This document shows positions 51,876-61,644 of a DNA stretch of 64,000 bases, in pieces. A model generated the notes under the pieces. The model had not been told where the DNA came from, did not search any database, and saw only the letters and a list, made by a program, of their open reading frames with translations. Each line of letters opens with the position of its first letter. Position 1 is the first letter of the stretch. The position numbers and the translations under genes were made by a program. Origin of the DNA: Verrucomicrobium sp. Lineage in GTDB: Bacteria > Verrucomicrobiota > Verrucomicrobiia > Methylacidiphilales > UBA1321. The DNA lies in NCBI GenBank assembly GCA_017849585.1, contig JAFIGT010000017.1:1-64000 (forward strand). The letters are read 5' to 3'.

Positions 51876-52835
51876 ATGGCCCGATCCTTTCATGAATTGA
51901 GCACGCGCGAAATTCTCGCACTGGCCATTTCCCTGGAAGAAGAAGATGGCCGCATTTACGCTGACTTCGCCGATCGATTACGCTCCGATTATCCGGCCTC
52001 CGCCAACGCGCTACTGAAAATGCAGGAGGAAGAATCGACCCACCGTCACCGCCTGCTCGATCTTTACCGCGAGAAATTCGGCGATCATATTCCCTTGATT
52101 CGCCGTCAGGATGTGAAGGGTTTTGTCGAACGCCGGCCGCTCTGGCTGGCCAAAATGCTCACCGTGTCGCAAGTCTGGCGCGATGTGGAGGTGATGGAGC
52201 TCGAAACCCGCCGCTTCTACGAAGCCGCCGCGCAGCACAGCACCGATGCGGGCGTGCGCCAGTTGCTCGGTGATTTGGCCCATGAGGAAGCCAAGCACAG
52301 CGAACTCGCGGAAGAATTGGAGAACGAGCAAATCACTTCCGGCGTGCGTTCCTCGGAGGAAACCACACGCCGTCGTGTGTTCGTCCTACAAGTCGTCCAG
52401 CCCGGGCTCGCCGGCCTGATGGATGGCTCCGTCTCCACGCTCGCCCCGCTCTTTGCCGCCGCATTCGCCACAAAAAATAGCTGGGATGCCTTCCTCGTCG
52501 GACTTGCCGCTTCCATCGGAGCTGGCATCAGCATGGGTTTTGCCGAGGCGCTCTCCGACGATGGCGCCCTCAGCGGTCGCGGTCATCCGTGGGTACGCGG
52601 TGGTGTCTGCGGTCTCATGACCACCCTCGGCGGCATTGGCCACACGTTGCCGTATTTGATCCATGATTTTACAACCGCCACCGCTGTGGCCGGAGGCGTG
52701 GTAGCGGTCGAACTGGCGCTCATCGCCTGGATTCGGCACCACTTTATGGACACGCCCCTGCTGTCCGCCGTCTTTCAAGTCGTGCTCGGCGGCGTGCTGG
52801 TCTTTATCACCGGAATCCTCATCGGCTCCGCGTGA
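51876..52835 (+). CDS. mbfA: MbfA-type protein: ferritin-like domain fused to VIT1/CCC1 transporter
   Basis: A 319-residue protein. Residues 1-155 are a rubrerythrin/ferritin-like four-helix domain with iron ligands in [25 protein letters not shown] and [14 protein letters not shown]. The rest holds about five membrane segments of the VIT1/CCC1 type: [18 protein letters not shown] and [19 protein letters not shown]. MbfA exports iron and protects against peroxide in other bacteria. It is 13 bases after the SDR pair yet seems unrelated to sugar synthesis, and converges on the 52853 gene. Confidence 0.86.
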   Translation: MARSFHELSTREILALAISLEEEDGRIYADFADRLRSDYPASANALLKMQEEESTHRHRLLDLYREKFGDHIPLIRRQDVKGFVERRPLWLAKMLTVSQVWRDVEVMELETRRFYEAAAQHSTDAGVRQLLGDLAHEEAKHSELAEELENEQITSGVRSSEETTRRRVFVLQVVQPGLAGLMDGSVSTLAPLFAAAFATKNSWDAFLVGLAASIGAGISMGFAEALSDDGALSGRGHPWVRGGVCGLMTTLGGIGHTLPYLIHDFTTATAVAGGVVAVELALIAWIRHHFMDTPLLSAVFQVVLGGVLVFITGILIGSA

Positions 52836-52852
52836 TCGGGGCAACTGGCAGC

Positions 52853-54184
52853 CTATCCCTGCCGGGCTTTGAGATCGGCGAGACGTTGTTGCGCAGCGGT
52901 GGCGAGTTCCTTCTCGTACTCGTTGAGAAGCTGTTGTTCGTACTGCGCCACTTCCCGTTCCGCACCGCGAAGCGCAGCATTACGGGCCGCGAGCCGTTCC
53001 TGATAATCCCGCTCTTTAGCCGCTTCGAATTTCTTTTTGTCGTTTGATTTCGAGACCGCATCGTAAATCAGGCCCGCGACAAATCCCGCGCCCGCCCCAA
53101 TTCCCGCTGCTTCGCCATCACCACCCGTAGCGAGAGCGCCAATGGCCGCGCCGGATGCGGCACCGCCACCAATACGCGCGGCGCTTTTTGTCGGCTCACC
53201 CGAACCGGAGCCGCCAAATTTCGCGGAACTGCGGCTCACCTTGCCGGGAACACCAGCCATCCGTTCAGAGCGGAATTTGCCAACCTGATCATCGATCGAT
53301 TTCAACCGCGTCGCAAAAGCCGTCAACGCCTCATCGCGAGCCGTGGCCATCGTATCCAACTCCGCTTGCGTGCGCAGCACGAGCGCGCGACCACCGGAGG
53401 CATTCACGAGGCGCTCTTCCAACGCGGGGATCTGTTGCAGAAAAATCGGGTCGGCATCCAGTACCTGCCATTTGCCGTCCTCGATGGCGGCGCGGTTTAT
53501 CTTCCAAAAGAAAGTGAGATTCTTGCGTCCTTCGCTGACCTGCTTGGCGGCCGCGTCATCATACGTCAGGCCGGGGGCGAGATCGGTGCTGGCCAGCACG
53601 TACTGGGTCAGCCGCTGGTATTTCATCAGGTCCGGTTGCGTGAATTTGATCCGTGAAATCGGCACGAGATAGAGCGGCGCTTTCAATCGCACGGTGACGA
53701 GATAATTGACGCTGAGTTCGTCCTCGTTCTTTTCGTAGGATTGGGGCACGAGACTGACGAGTTTGATTTCCTTCGGCAACCGGCGCAGCAATGCGGCGCG
53801 TACGGCGGTTTCATTCGGCAGAATAAACCATTTGTCCCAAGCCGAAACCTTTTTGCCCTCTTCGTCTTCCGGCGCAACTTTGGCCGAATTCGGCAATTCT
53901 CCGGAGCCTTCGATGCGTTTCAGGGACGCCGTCCACGTGGCGTAATCGCTAGCCTGCTTCTTGGCCGAGTTCACTTCGTCGTTGCGAGTCGAACCCGGTG
54001 CCTGTACCAGGCGCGCCACCAGAACGCCCGACCCCACAAGCACGAGGATCACGATGGCTCCGATGATTCCCAGCGGCATGAACCGACCGATCTGCCCTCC
54101 GCTTTTGGCCACAGGAAGGGGCGGAGGCGTGTTCGATGGATTGCTGGACGGTTTATTCGGATCGCTGCCCGGATTGGTTCCCAT
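52853..54184 (-). CDS. Hypothetical membrane-anchored protein with Gly-rich and coiled-coil parts
   Basis: A 443-residue protein that I do not recognise. It has a Pro/Ser-rich N-terminus, one membrane helix (LGIIGAIVILVLVGSGVLVA, about 38-57), a mixed domain (about 70-290; contains YLVTVRLKAPLYLVPISRIKF), a Gly/Ala-rich segment like glycine-zipper stretches (IGGGAASGAAIGALATGG and AAGIGAGAGFVAGLIYD), and a charged Ala/Gln/Glu/Arg coiled-coil end. It might be inserted in the envelope. AGGA lies a few bases before the ATG. Confidence 0.7.
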   Translation of the reverse strand: MGTNPGSDPNKPSSNPSNTPPPLPVAKSGGQIGRFMPLGIIGAIVILVLVGSGVLVARLVQAPGSTRNDEVNSAKKQASDYATWTASLKRIEGSGELPNSAKVAPEDEEGKKVSAWDKWFILPNETAVRAALLRRLPKEIKLVSLVPQSYEKNEDELSVNYLVTVRLKAPLYLVPISRIKFTQPDLMKYQRLTQYVLASTDLAPGLTYDDAAAKQVSEGRKNLTFFWKINRAAIEDGKWQVLDADPIFLQQIPALEERLVNASGGRALVLRTQAELDTMATARDEALTAFATRLKSIDDQVGKFRSERMAGVPGKVSRSSAKFGGSGSGEPTKSAARIGGGAASGAAIGALATGGDGEAAGIGAGAGFVAGLIYDAVSKSNDKKKFEAAKERDYQERLAARNAALRGAEREVAQYEQQLLNEYEKELATAAQQRLADLKARQG

Positions 54185-54225
54185 AACGATTCTCCTGATT
54201 CGTTTTGACTGTTTCTATTACTAAT

Positions 54226-55341
54226 TTAGACGTTCGTTGCCCGCAGTTTTTCAAATTCTGCCAGCGCCATGCCAACCACTTGGTCCATGTTATAGTAACG
54301 ATAGGTAGCTAGGCGGCCGACAAAACTAACCCCCTTTTCAGCGGTTGCGAGTGCCGCATACCGTTCATAAAGCGCGTGGGCATCCGGGGCCGGGATCGGA
54401 TAGTAGGGCTCGGTTTCAGGAGTATGATCCTGAGGATACTCGCGCACGATGGTGGTGACGGGAAGCTTCTGCCCGGTCGCGTGCTTGATTTCCACGATGC
54501 GGGTGAACTCGTGATCGTTCGGATAATTCACCTGCATGGCGGGTTGAAAAAATTCCTGCGGCAAGGTCTCGTTCTCAAACCGCAAGGAGCGATAGGGCAA
54601 CCGCCCGAACTGGAAATCGAAATACTCATCGATCATGCCGGTATAAATCAGACGCTTGTATGCGATGTGCTGGCGCGCGTCGCGGTAGTCCGTATTTAAG
54701 CGCACGTCAATCCCGGGCGTAGCGAGCATGCGTTCGAACAGTTTCGTGTAGCCGTCTTTCGGCAACGCCTGAAATTTTTCTGAGAGATACCGGTCATCGC
54801 GATTCGTGCGAATGGGAATACGACCACAAACGCTCGCATCCAAATCCTTCGGATCGCGACGCCATTGTTTGCGCGTGTAGTTCTTGAAGAATTTTTCGTA
54901 GAGCGGCACCCCGACCTGCGAGATGATCACTTCCTCGGAATTCTTTGGATTATCGATGGGCACGCGCCATTGGGCGAGCGTGGCGTCCATTTCCTCCGTG
55001 GTGCTCGGGCGGCCGAGTAATTGCTCGAAGGTGTTGAGATTGATCGGAAATTGCCAGTAGCGGCCATCGCTCCACGAGAGAATTTTGTATTCGACCGGGT
55101 GCCATTCGGTGAACTGGCTGAGGTACTCGACAATGCGTTCCGAGTTGGACCGGAAATAATGCGGGCCGTACGTGTGCAGCAGCACCCCAGCCTTATCGTA
55201 ATGATCATGCGAATTGCCGCCGATATGATTGCGCCGCTCGACGATGAGGCAGCTCTTGCCGCACTGCGAGGCGAGTCGTTCGGCCAATACGGCGCCCGCA
55301 AATCCGCAACCGACGATCAGGTAGTCGTACTGTTCAGGCAT
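54226..55341 (-). CDS. glf: UDP-galactopyranose mutase
   Basis: A 371-residue flavoprotein: FAD motif YLIVGCGFAGAVLAERLA, VERRNHIGGNSHDH, YGPHYFRS, and the C-terminal RYYNMDQVVGMALAEF. It interconverts UDP-galactopyranose and UDP-galactofuranose, so galactofuranose is probably part of the glycan. The ATG at 55341 has a purine-rich site upstream; a GTG at 55365 overlapping the previous gene adds 8 residues. It follows a GT2 gene closely on the minus strand. Confidence 0.93.
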   Translation of the reverse strand: MPEQYDYLIVGCGFAGAVLAERLASQCGKSCLIVERRNHIGGNSHDHYDKAGVLLHTYGPHYFRSNSERIVEYLSQFTEWHPVEYKILSWSDGRYWQFPINLNTFEQLLGRPSTTEEMDATLAQWRVPIDNPKNSEEVIISQVGVPLYEKFFKNYTRKQWRRDPKDLDASVCGRIPIRTNRDDRYLSEKFQALPKDGYTKLFERMLATPGIDVRLNTDYRDARQHIAYKRLIYTGMIDEYFDFQFGRLPYRSLRFENETLPQEFFQPAMQVNYPNDHEFTRIVEIKHATGQKLPVTTIVREYPQDHTPETEPYYPIPAPDAHALYERYAALATAEKGVSFVGRLATYRYYNMDQVVGMALAEFEKLRATNV

Positions 55342-55354
55342 CGCTTTTTCCCGG

Positions 55355-56086
55355 CTATTTTTCACTGCGGTCCAGCATGCTGCGAATGTCGCGGTACAGC
55401 TCGAAAGCCTTTCGACCGAAAAGCGAGAGTTTCACGCTTGGTTCGCCTCCATAGCGCTCGCGAAAACGAATGGGCACATAGCCATGCCGGCAATTGGGAT
55501 CTCCCCGCAAGAGGATCGCGAGCCCGATATTGGCAAGACTGAAGCTCTCGGGAATGCGATCCAGATACTTGGCAATACTGCGGGTCCGCATCAAGCGGTA
55601 AGGTACGTTCGCATCCGCGCAATTGCGTCCGAACAGAATCAGGATGAAGCACCGCAGAATGAAGCTGGCCAGCACGCGACGCCAGCCATCGTCGCGGTAT
55701 TTGCGCACACCATAGATCACCGGGCACTCGTCACGCTGACGCCAGAGCCGGAAAAAAAACTGCGGATCGCATTGGCCGTCGGAATCGATTTGGAAAATAT
55801 AGGGAATGTCGCGCTCCACGGCCACGCGGTAACCGGCAAGACAGCTCTGCCCGTGACCGCGATTGTCCTGATTGAGGATCTCGAAACGGGGGCCGAGTGT
55901 TTCCCGCAGCCGGTTGAGAATGGCGCGCGTGCCATCGGTGGAACCATCATTAACGGCGAGGAAGACAAAATCCTCCGTCCAATTTTCCACCTCGTGAAAC
56001 CATTCCAGCACCACCTTGCGCACGGAGGCTTGCTCATTGAAAACCGGCATGACCAGCAGGAGGGTGGGGGGCTCAGACGGCACCAT
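55355..56086 (-). CDS. Glycosyltransferase family 2
   Basis: A 243-residue GT-A enzyme: LLVMPVFNEQASVRKVV, FLAVNDGSTDGTRAIL, IFQIDSDGQCDPQFF (DxD) and FSLANIGLAILLRGD. No membrane helices except perhaps one weak stretch (SFILRCFILILFG). The C-terminal FRERYGGEPSVKL is typical of polyprenol-type GT2s. It is 13 bases ahead of the UDP-galactopyranose mutase gene and divergent from a second GT2 across 87 bases. Confidence 0.86.
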   Translation of the reverse strand: MVPSEPPTLLLVMPVFNEQASVRKVVLEWFHEVENWTEDFVFLAVNDGSTDGTRAILNRLRETLGPRFEILNQDNRGHGQSCLAGYRVAVERDIPYIFQIDSDGQCDPQFFFRLWRQRDECPVIYGVRKYRDDGWRRVLASFILRCFILILFGRNCADANVPYRLMRTRSIAKYLDRIPESFSLANIGLAILLRGDPNCRHGYVPIRFRERYGGEPSVKLSLFGRKAFELYRDIRSMLDRSEK

Positions 56087-56173
56087 GATGAGTCCACTTT
56101 GCCTAGGCTACGGCCCATCGCAACCAAGAAAATACTTGTGTGTCCCCAGACTCTGGTCTGTGATGATTGTCTC

Positions 56174-57121
56174 ATGCCTGCCGCCTTTTTTTTGAGCGCC
56201 GTGGTTCCGTGCTATAACGAGGCTTCCGGTTTGCCGGAATTGTACCGACGGCTGAAGGCAGCGTGCGCCGGGGTCGGCCAGCCGTACGAAATCATCCTGA
56301 TCAATGATGGCTCCAAAGATGCCACCTGGGCCAAAATTCAGGAACTCAGTGCCAACGATGACACGGTCGTCGGCATCAATCTCTCCCGCAATCACGGCCA
56401 TCAACTGGCCCTGAGCGCCGGTCTTTCCCTTTGCCGGGGCGAGTTCATCCTGATCATTGACGCCGATCTACAGGACCCGCCTGAATTACTTGGCGACATG
56501 CTGAAAAAAATGGAGGAGGGCGCAGATGTAGTCTATGGACAGCGGATTTCGCGCAAAGGCGAAACCTGGTTCAAGAAGGCAACCGCCGCCGCTTTTTACC
56601 GATTGCTCAATTACCTGAGCGACATCGATATTCCACGCGATACGGGTGACTTCCGCTTGATGCGGCGCAATGCTCTCGAAGCGCTTCTTTCCATGCCAGA
56701 GCAAAGCCGTTTTATCCGCGGCATGGTGACTTGGTTGGGATTTCGACAGGTGCCCCTGCCCTATCATCGTGACGAACGTTTCGCCGGGGAAACTCACTAT
56801 CCCTTTCGCAAGATGCTCAAGCTGGCCATTGACGCGGTGACCTCCTTCTCCATTCGGCCGCTACGCATGGCTACCTACTTCGGCCTGATTATGGGAACTC
56901 TGACCGTGCTGTACGCGGTTTATCTCTTCATCAGCTGGGCACTGGGTGGTTATGTGGTTGCAGGTTGGCTGAGCTTAATGCTCGTCGTGCTTTTCGTCGG
57001 CAGCGCGCAATTTGTCCTCATGGGAGTACTCGGCGAGTATCTCGGCCGCATTTACATCGAGTCAAAACGCCGTCCGCTTTTCCTAATTCAAGAAGTCATC
57101 GGGCGTTCGACTGCAAAATAA
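56174..57121 (+). CDS. GtrB/DPM1-type glycosyltransferase with two C-terminal helices
   Basis: A 315-residue GT2: LSAVVPCYNEASGLPELYRR, IILINDGSKDATWAKI, ILIIDADLQDPPELL (DxD) and RDERFAGETHYPFRKML, then two membrane helices (TYFGLIMGTLTVLYAVYLFI and GWLSLMLVVLFVGSAQFVLM). This architecture belongs to polyprenyl-phosphate sugar synthases such as GtrB/ArnC. It probably charges undecaprenyl phosphate with a sugar for use by a membrane transferase, perhaps the one at 60034. Its last 26 bases overlap the convergent methyltransferase gene. Confidence 0.88.
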   Translation: MPAAFFLSAVVPCYNEASGLPELYRRLKAACAGVGQPYEIILINDGSKDATWAKIQELSANDDTVVGINLSRNHGHQLALSAGLSLCRGEFILIIDADLQDPPELLGDMLKKMEEGADVVYGQRISRKGETWFKKATAAAFYRLLNYLSDIDIPRDTGDFRLMRRNALEALLSMPEQSRFIRGMVTWLGFRQVPLPYHRDERFAGETHYPFRKMLKLAIDAVTSFSIRPLRMATYFGLIMGTLTVLYAVYLFISWALGGYVVAGWLSLMLVVLFVGSAQFVLMGVLGEYLGRIYIESKRRPLFLIQEVIGRSTAK

Positions 57122-57953
57122 AACACCAATTGCCTTTGGGACGTACCAGTCCGAATAGCCACGCCATGGGAATGGCCAGGGTAAACCGCTTGTAGGAAAA
57201 TCCTCCCTTGCCCAGTGACGCCAGAGTCCCAGCCAAGCTGGAAGGAATGGCCACCTGCCGCGATTCGATTAACGTGAGTTGCGCTTCCCGGGCAATCCGG
57301 CTCAGATGCGTCTCATCGGGAAAAATCAAATGCCGGGGGGCATCGAGCCCATGCCAGAGCTTGCCAAATACCTTGAACTCCCATGAGTGAATCGAGGGTA
57401 CAATGCCGTAAAGTTTCCCTCCCGGCGCAAGAAGCGAACCCAGACGCTTAATGAGCTGGGGCGCGTCGCGAAGATGTTCGAGCACGAAGTGCATCGTGAT
57501 GACATCAAATGGCCCTGCTTTTTCCAGTTCTTCCCACGTGCTGTGGACAGGCAAGTGTAATGAGGCGGCCAAGGTAGCCGCATGTTCCGGATTGATCTCA
57601 AATCCATTGCATACCGCTCCCGCCTGGTGGGCGCGGCCTAAGAACCAACCGTCGCCACTACCAAAATCGAGCACCCGGCGACCGCGAATGGAGGCATCGC
57701 ATGGGTAATAGGCGTGCGACATCAACAGCCAGCGCATGAACTCATGCAAACGGCCTTTTTTCTGGTGAACCTGGTAGCGTTCGTAAAAGCTGCCAATATT
57801 CTCTGGCACGGGATGCTCCTGCACCAGCTGGCAATCCAAGCATTGCACATACTGAAAGCGTCCCGGAAACCCCGAGTAGAGATCCTGGCAGTCGGTGAGC
57901 AACACACGGTGTTTTTCACTCCCGCACACATCACAACGAAAGGGCTGGTTCAT
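57096..57953 (-). CDS. SAM-dependent methyltransferase with N-terminal zinc-ribbon-like motif
   Basis: A 285-residue class I methyltransferase. The N-terminus has CDVCGSEKHR and CLDCQLVQ, four cysteines as in sugar C-methyltransferase-like proteins. The SAM motif is RVLDFGSGDGWFLGRA, motif II GPFDVITMHFVLEHLRD. The C-terminus holds a basic amphipathic segment. It might methylate a glycan or lipid-linked sugar. It is 11 bases after the epimerase stop and overlaps the convergent GT2 gene end by 26 bases. Confidence 0.82.
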   Translation of the reverse strand: MNQPFRCDVCGSEKHRVLLTDCQDLYSGFPGRFQYVQCLDCQLVQEHPVPENIGSFYERYQVHQKKGRLHEFMRWLLMSHAYYPCDASIRGRRVLDFGSGDGWFLGRAHQAGAVCNGFEINPEHAATLAASLHLPVHSTWEELEKAGPFDVITMHFVLEHLRDAPQLIKRLGSLLAPGGKLYGIVPSIHSWEFKVFGKLWHGLDAPRHLIFPDETHLSRIAREAQLTLIESRQVAIPSSLAGTLASLGKGGFSYKRFTLAIPMAWLFGLVRPKGNWCFILQSNAR

Positions 57954-57964
57954 GGCCGGAGTGC

Positions 57965-58966
57965 CTACTTTTTAATGGCCCATCCGGCAGGAAGATTGAT
58001 CGGTACTTCGATATGGCCGAACTCGCTGCTTTGTTTCGGTCCGTGTTCCCTAGCCCAAGCGGCCATGCGAAAAACACCGTCGCGTAATGAGGTTTGCTTT
58101 CGATCGGAGAAGACCGCTTTAATCTTCTCATGGCTGGCATAGGCATGGACGACTTCCTTGCGTTCGGGCAGATGGCTAATGTCCGGCTTCACACCAAAGG
58201 CTTCCGCCACGAGTGAAGAGATTTCGTTCACGCTGTGCCAATCGTCCGATCCGATATTGAATACCTGATTCTGGCAGCCCGAAGTCGTGATGGAGGAGGC
58301 AATCAGGGGGGCGACGTCCGCAATATAGGAAAACGCGCGTGTCTGTCCGCCATCTCCAAATACTGTCATCGGCTTTCCCTGCATGACATTGTTCATGAAA
58401 ATGCCAAGCACATTGCGGTACTTGTCACCGATGTTCTGGCGTTCGCCGTACACGTTGTGCGGGCGGAAGATAACGTAATTCAACCCGTACATTTCATGCG
58501 CTGCCCGCAAATCCAGTTCAACGGCAAACTTGGCGATCCCATAGGGGTCTTCCGGGTTGGGTTGTAAACTCTCCACCATCGGCAACTGGTTTTTGCCATA
58601 GACGGCAATGGATGAGGTGAAGACAAAGCAGCGGACCTTATGCAGCACGGAAGCGTTGATCAGGTTGACGCTGCCGACGAGATTATTCTGGTAGTTGAAT
58701 CGGCGGATAAAGTGACTCAACCCTTCCGCGGCGTAGGCGGCCAGATGAAAGACATATTCGAAATGATGCTCGTCGAAAAGCCGGTTGATCAGATCGTGGT
58801 CGAGGATACTCCCCTGAACGAAACATGCCTTGGGGTTGACGTTTTCCGTAAAGCCACCGCTTAGATCGTCCAGAACCACCACATCATGTCCCGCTGCGAT
58901 CAACGCATCCACGACATGCGATCCGATGAAACCAGCACCGCCCGTCACTAAAGTTTTCATGCTCAC
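57965..58966 (-). CDS. NAD-dependent sugar epimerase/dehydratase
   Basis: A 333-residue extended SDR like UDP-glucose 4-epimerase: TGGAGFIGSHVVDALIAAGH, DDLSGG, FTSSIAVYG (Ser/Thr), PYGIAKFAVELDL (Tyr-x-x-x-Lys) and RPHNVYGERQNIGD. It probably supplies a UDP-sugar such as UDP-galactose for the mutase, but the exact substrate is not determined. It overlaps the upstream GT2 gene by 4 bases (ATGA). Confidence 0.86.
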   Translation of the reverse strand: MSMKTLVTGGAGFIGSHVVDALIAAGHDVVVLDDLSGGFTENVNPKACFVQGSILDHDLINRLFDEHHFEYVFHLAAYAAEGLSHFIRRFNYQNNLVGSVNLINASVLHKVRCFVFTSSIAVYGKNQLPMVESLQPNPEDPYGIAKFAVELDLRAAHEMYGLNYVIFRPHNVYGERQNIGDKYRNVLGIFMNNVMQGKPMTVFGDGGQTRAFSYIADVAPLIASSITTSGCQNQVFNIGSDDWHSVNEISSLVAEAFGVKPDISHLPERKEVVHAYASHEKIKAVFSDRKQTSLRDGVFRMAAWAREHGPKQSSEFGHIEVPINLPAGWAIKK

Positions 58967-59982
58967 ACCTTCTTTTTAAATAGAGTTTTGATGGTTCCTT
59001 CGATCAAGCCTGTCGTATAGAAAAAGTCTGCCGCCAATCCGATCGCACTGGCCAGCATTCTTTTGCCTAGGGGCAGTGGTCGATTGTACAGAAAATACTC
59101 GCCCCCTCTTATCACCAAAACGGCGAAAGCCACCCAAAGAAATGCCGTTTGGAATAAACCCAGCACCAGGCTGCCAGTCACCGCAGTCGCTGTCAGCAAT
59201 TGTAGAAAACGGTGCAGGGCCCGATGATTGCGCGCCGCTGTCGAGGTCTTGACCGCATGACTGCCGTAGGTGAGGAGTACGTAGGCCTGCCCGGCCGCAT
59301 AGGAGCGTTGTTTGCGCAGGACTTTGATGAGACTGTCCTGAGTCTGATTGTAGTGGACGGTGAATACGCACGTGTTGTCCTGAATCAGTCGCAATCCATC
59401 GCGACGCATCTTGGCTGATAAATCCTGATCCTCGCTGGTGAGTCGCAACGTTTCATTAAAATAGCCATATCGTTCCAAGGTCTCGCGGCGGAACAGGTCG
59501 GCTTTGCCCTCGATAAACGGCACCTCTTCCACGGTATCACTCTCCCGCCAGTCGACATAAAGACGGTTCAGAAGGGTGAAAAGCTGTTCGTTAAATCCGA
59601 GTTCGTCGAAATTCACATAACGACAGCGGCCTGTGGCGGCACCAAGCTTCGGATCAGTCGCAAGATGGGCCACCAGCCGAGCGATGTAGTCGGGTTCCAG
59701 AACGCAATCGGAGTGCAAGGTGAGAACGTATTCGCCATGCGCCGCCCGCAGGCCCTGGTTATAGGTTTTGGACAAGCCCAGATTTTGGGGATTTTTCAGA
59801 TAACGAATCTGGTCGCGAAAAGGTGCCAAGACCTCCTCGAGATGATCCGGTGAGCAATCGTTAACGACAAGAATCTCGAGCAGAGAATAGGTTTGCCGCC
59901 TCAGCCCTTCCAAGACAGCCGGGATCGAATTCGCGCAGGCGTAACTCGGTATGACAACGCTGACTAGTGGTGAAGAAGGCAT
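58963..59982 (-). CDS. Glycosyltransferase family 2 with C-terminal membrane helices
   Basis: A 339-residue GT2: VSVVIPSYACANSIPAVLEG, ILVVNDCSPDHLEEV, YVLTLHSDCVLEPDYIA (DxD region modified to HSDC) and EVPFIEGKADLFRR, LTSEDQDLSAKMRRDG (acid pair). Two to three C-terminal hydrophobic segments follow. It transfers a sugar at the inner membrane. It lies downstream of the large membrane protein gene by about 51 bases and is coupled to the epimerase gene. Confidence 0.86.
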   Translation of the reverse strand: MPSSPLVSVVIPSYACANSIPAVLEGLRRQTYSLLEILVVNDCSPDHLEEVLAPFRDQIRYLKNPQNLGLSKTYNQGLRAAHGEYVLTLHSDCVLEPDYIARLVAHLATDPKLGAATGRCRYVNFDELGFNEQLFTLLNRLYVDWRESDTVEEVPFIEGKADLFRRETLERYGYFNETLRLTSEDQDLSAKMRRDGLRLIQDNTCVFTVHYNQTQDSLIKVLRKQRSYAAGQAYVLLTYGSHAVKTSTAARNHRALHRFLQLLTATAVTGSLVLGLFQTAFLWVAFAVLVIRGGEYFLYNRPLPLGKRMLASAIGLAADFFYTTGLIEGTIKTLFKKKV

Positions 59983-60033
59983 GTGATATGGACAAGTCCC
60001 AGAAATCCAGAAACGGAGACCGATCAATCTGCA

Positions 60034-61587
60034 TTATGGGGCTTCTTTTTTTAAAGGCAATTTTCCAGCCAAAAATACTCCCCCTTGATAAAGCAAGGGC
60101 CGGTCGGCAAGGCGGCCCCGGGGTTTGGAGAGTAACAGGTAATGCTCGGCGTGGGGGTAGAACGTCCGGAGCCGATTCAGTGTGTCCCCCAAGTGTTTTT
60201 GTTGTTCCGGGATCCGCAGGAAATTATACCCGGTATCATCAATCTCTCCTGCCGGAATAAAGAATTGAGCCCGGGCGAAGAGCGGCGCGGCTCCGATCCA
60301 GAGGGAGGTGGACTCCAATTCCTTCGCCGTCACATCGTAATAGACTGGAATTTTCCCACCCTCACATTCGCGATCAATAACCCGCCAGACCTTGTCCAGC
60401 TTGGCGACGGCAAAGTTAGCCCGGATGTTATTGGCTAGGGTCAGAGCGGAACTCACTACTGCCAACGCAAGAAAAATGCGCCAGCGACGCGATTGTCCCG
60501 CTCTCTGTAAAAAGACGAAAATGCCAGCCAGGAAAACAAGTGAACCAAATTTCGGCCCAAACTCATTGACTACACCAAACAAGCAGACGACTGAACCCCA
60601 GAGAAAAATTCCCTGGCAAATCCATGTCTGCAACGAATGGTCGGTCCGTGATTTCATGAATAGTGCCGCCACACCCAGAGGATTATTGAATGCCCAGATT
60701 CCGGCGATGAAAAGAGCCAGCTTCATCAAGGTGGGAGCTGTGACGGCGGAGGAGTGTTGCAGCCATTCCAGCAGTGGAACAAAACGGATGTCTCTCACGC
60801 CCGGTGCGCGTTGGGCAAATTCGGCAAGTATGGGCATACTCAACAAAGCGGATACGAGGCCGATCACGGCTAATAGGCCCACGGCACGCCACCGCTTTTC
60901 GGTCGGCAGTTTGTAAACGAGCACCCACAGGAGCAGCGGGATGATGATGAGTAGGAAACCCAAAAGGTGAAAGGTGCAGTAACCGGCCAATGACCCGATA
61001 GCCAGCATGCAAAAAAGCGCGCGAGGTGGTGACGGCCGATGCCGCCATTGCTGCAACAGGAGCTGCAAGGTCTGGAACAAGACACCGCCTGCCAGCACGG
61101 CAAAAGGAGCCCAATAGGCACGGGCGATTTGAGGCAGCCACAAATAAAGATCCTTGGCCACAAAGGCATGTTGCATGGCGCGCATTTCTTCACCGCCCCA
61201 CATCTTGGGGGGCATGTGCAATAGCGTCGAAATCACAACCAGGAAGGACGCTCCATTAATCACGAGTACGATCATGATGGCAGCCATCCACCACGAACGC
61301 ACGGGTACGCGGAGAAAGTCCAAAATCAGCAAGCCCCCCACCGTACTCACCACAACGGCCGTCACCCACCAGCCCGCCCAAAGACTGATCCCGAGCCAGC
61401 TCGTCAGTGCCGCTGGCCAGCTATAGATGTAATAGTAGTAGCTGAAGGCGATTTCCGGCGCTTGCGGGTGTGGGGCAGGCCAGCCCATGGCATGCAACAG
61501 CGAAGAGGATTTGTAACCACCGAAAACATCGTCCGCGGGATTGGGACAGGAACCGGTGAAGATCCATGTGCGGATGAGAACGTGCAC
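60034..61587 (-). CDS. Polytopic membrane protein, GT-C-like; likely C-terminal part of a gene split by a stop
   Basis: A 517-residue frame read from the first GTG (61587). It has about ten hydrophobic segments (for example FHLLGFLLIIIPLLLWVLVY and FLWGSVVCLFGVV) and a periplasmic C-terminal region. The NPADDVFGGYKSS and APEIAFSYYYYIYSWPAAL segments resemble the loops of large GT-C or DUF2298-like glycan membrane proteins. No ATG opens the frame; the same frame continues upstream past a TGA at 61645-61647 into the 84-residue ORF. If intact elsewhere, this would be a polyprenyl-linked sugar transferase. Confidence 0.6.
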   Translation of the reverse strand: MHVLIRTWIFTGSCPNPADDVFGGYKSSSLLHAMGWPAPHPQAPEIAFSYYYYIYSWPAALTSWLGISLWAGWWVTAVVVSTVGGLLILDFLRVPVRSWWMAAIMIVLVINGASFLVVISTLLHMPPKMWGGEEMRAMQHAFVAKDLYLWLPQIARAYWAPFAVLAGGVLFQTLQLLLQQWRHRPSPPRALFCMLAIGSLAGYCTFHLLGFLLIIIPLLLWVLVYKLPTEKRWRAVGLLAVIGLVSALLSMPILAEFAQRAPGVRDIRFVPLLEWLQHSSAVTAPTLMKLALFIAGIWAFNNPLGVAALFMKSRTDHSLQTWICQGIFLWGSVVCLFGVVNEFGPKFGSLVFLAGIFVFLQRAGQSRRWRIFLALAVVSSALTLANNIRANFAVAKLDKVWRVIDRECEGGKIPVYYDVTAKELESTSLWIGAAPLFARAQFFIPAGEIDDTGYNFLRIPEQQKHLGDTLNRLRTFYPHAEHYLLLSKPRGRLADRPLLYQGGVFLAGKLPLKKEAP

Positions 61588-61644
61588 GAGAAAAAAGGCG
61601 AAAGCCAGTTTCCAACCATGATCCAGGAAGGCATGGCCGAGCGG

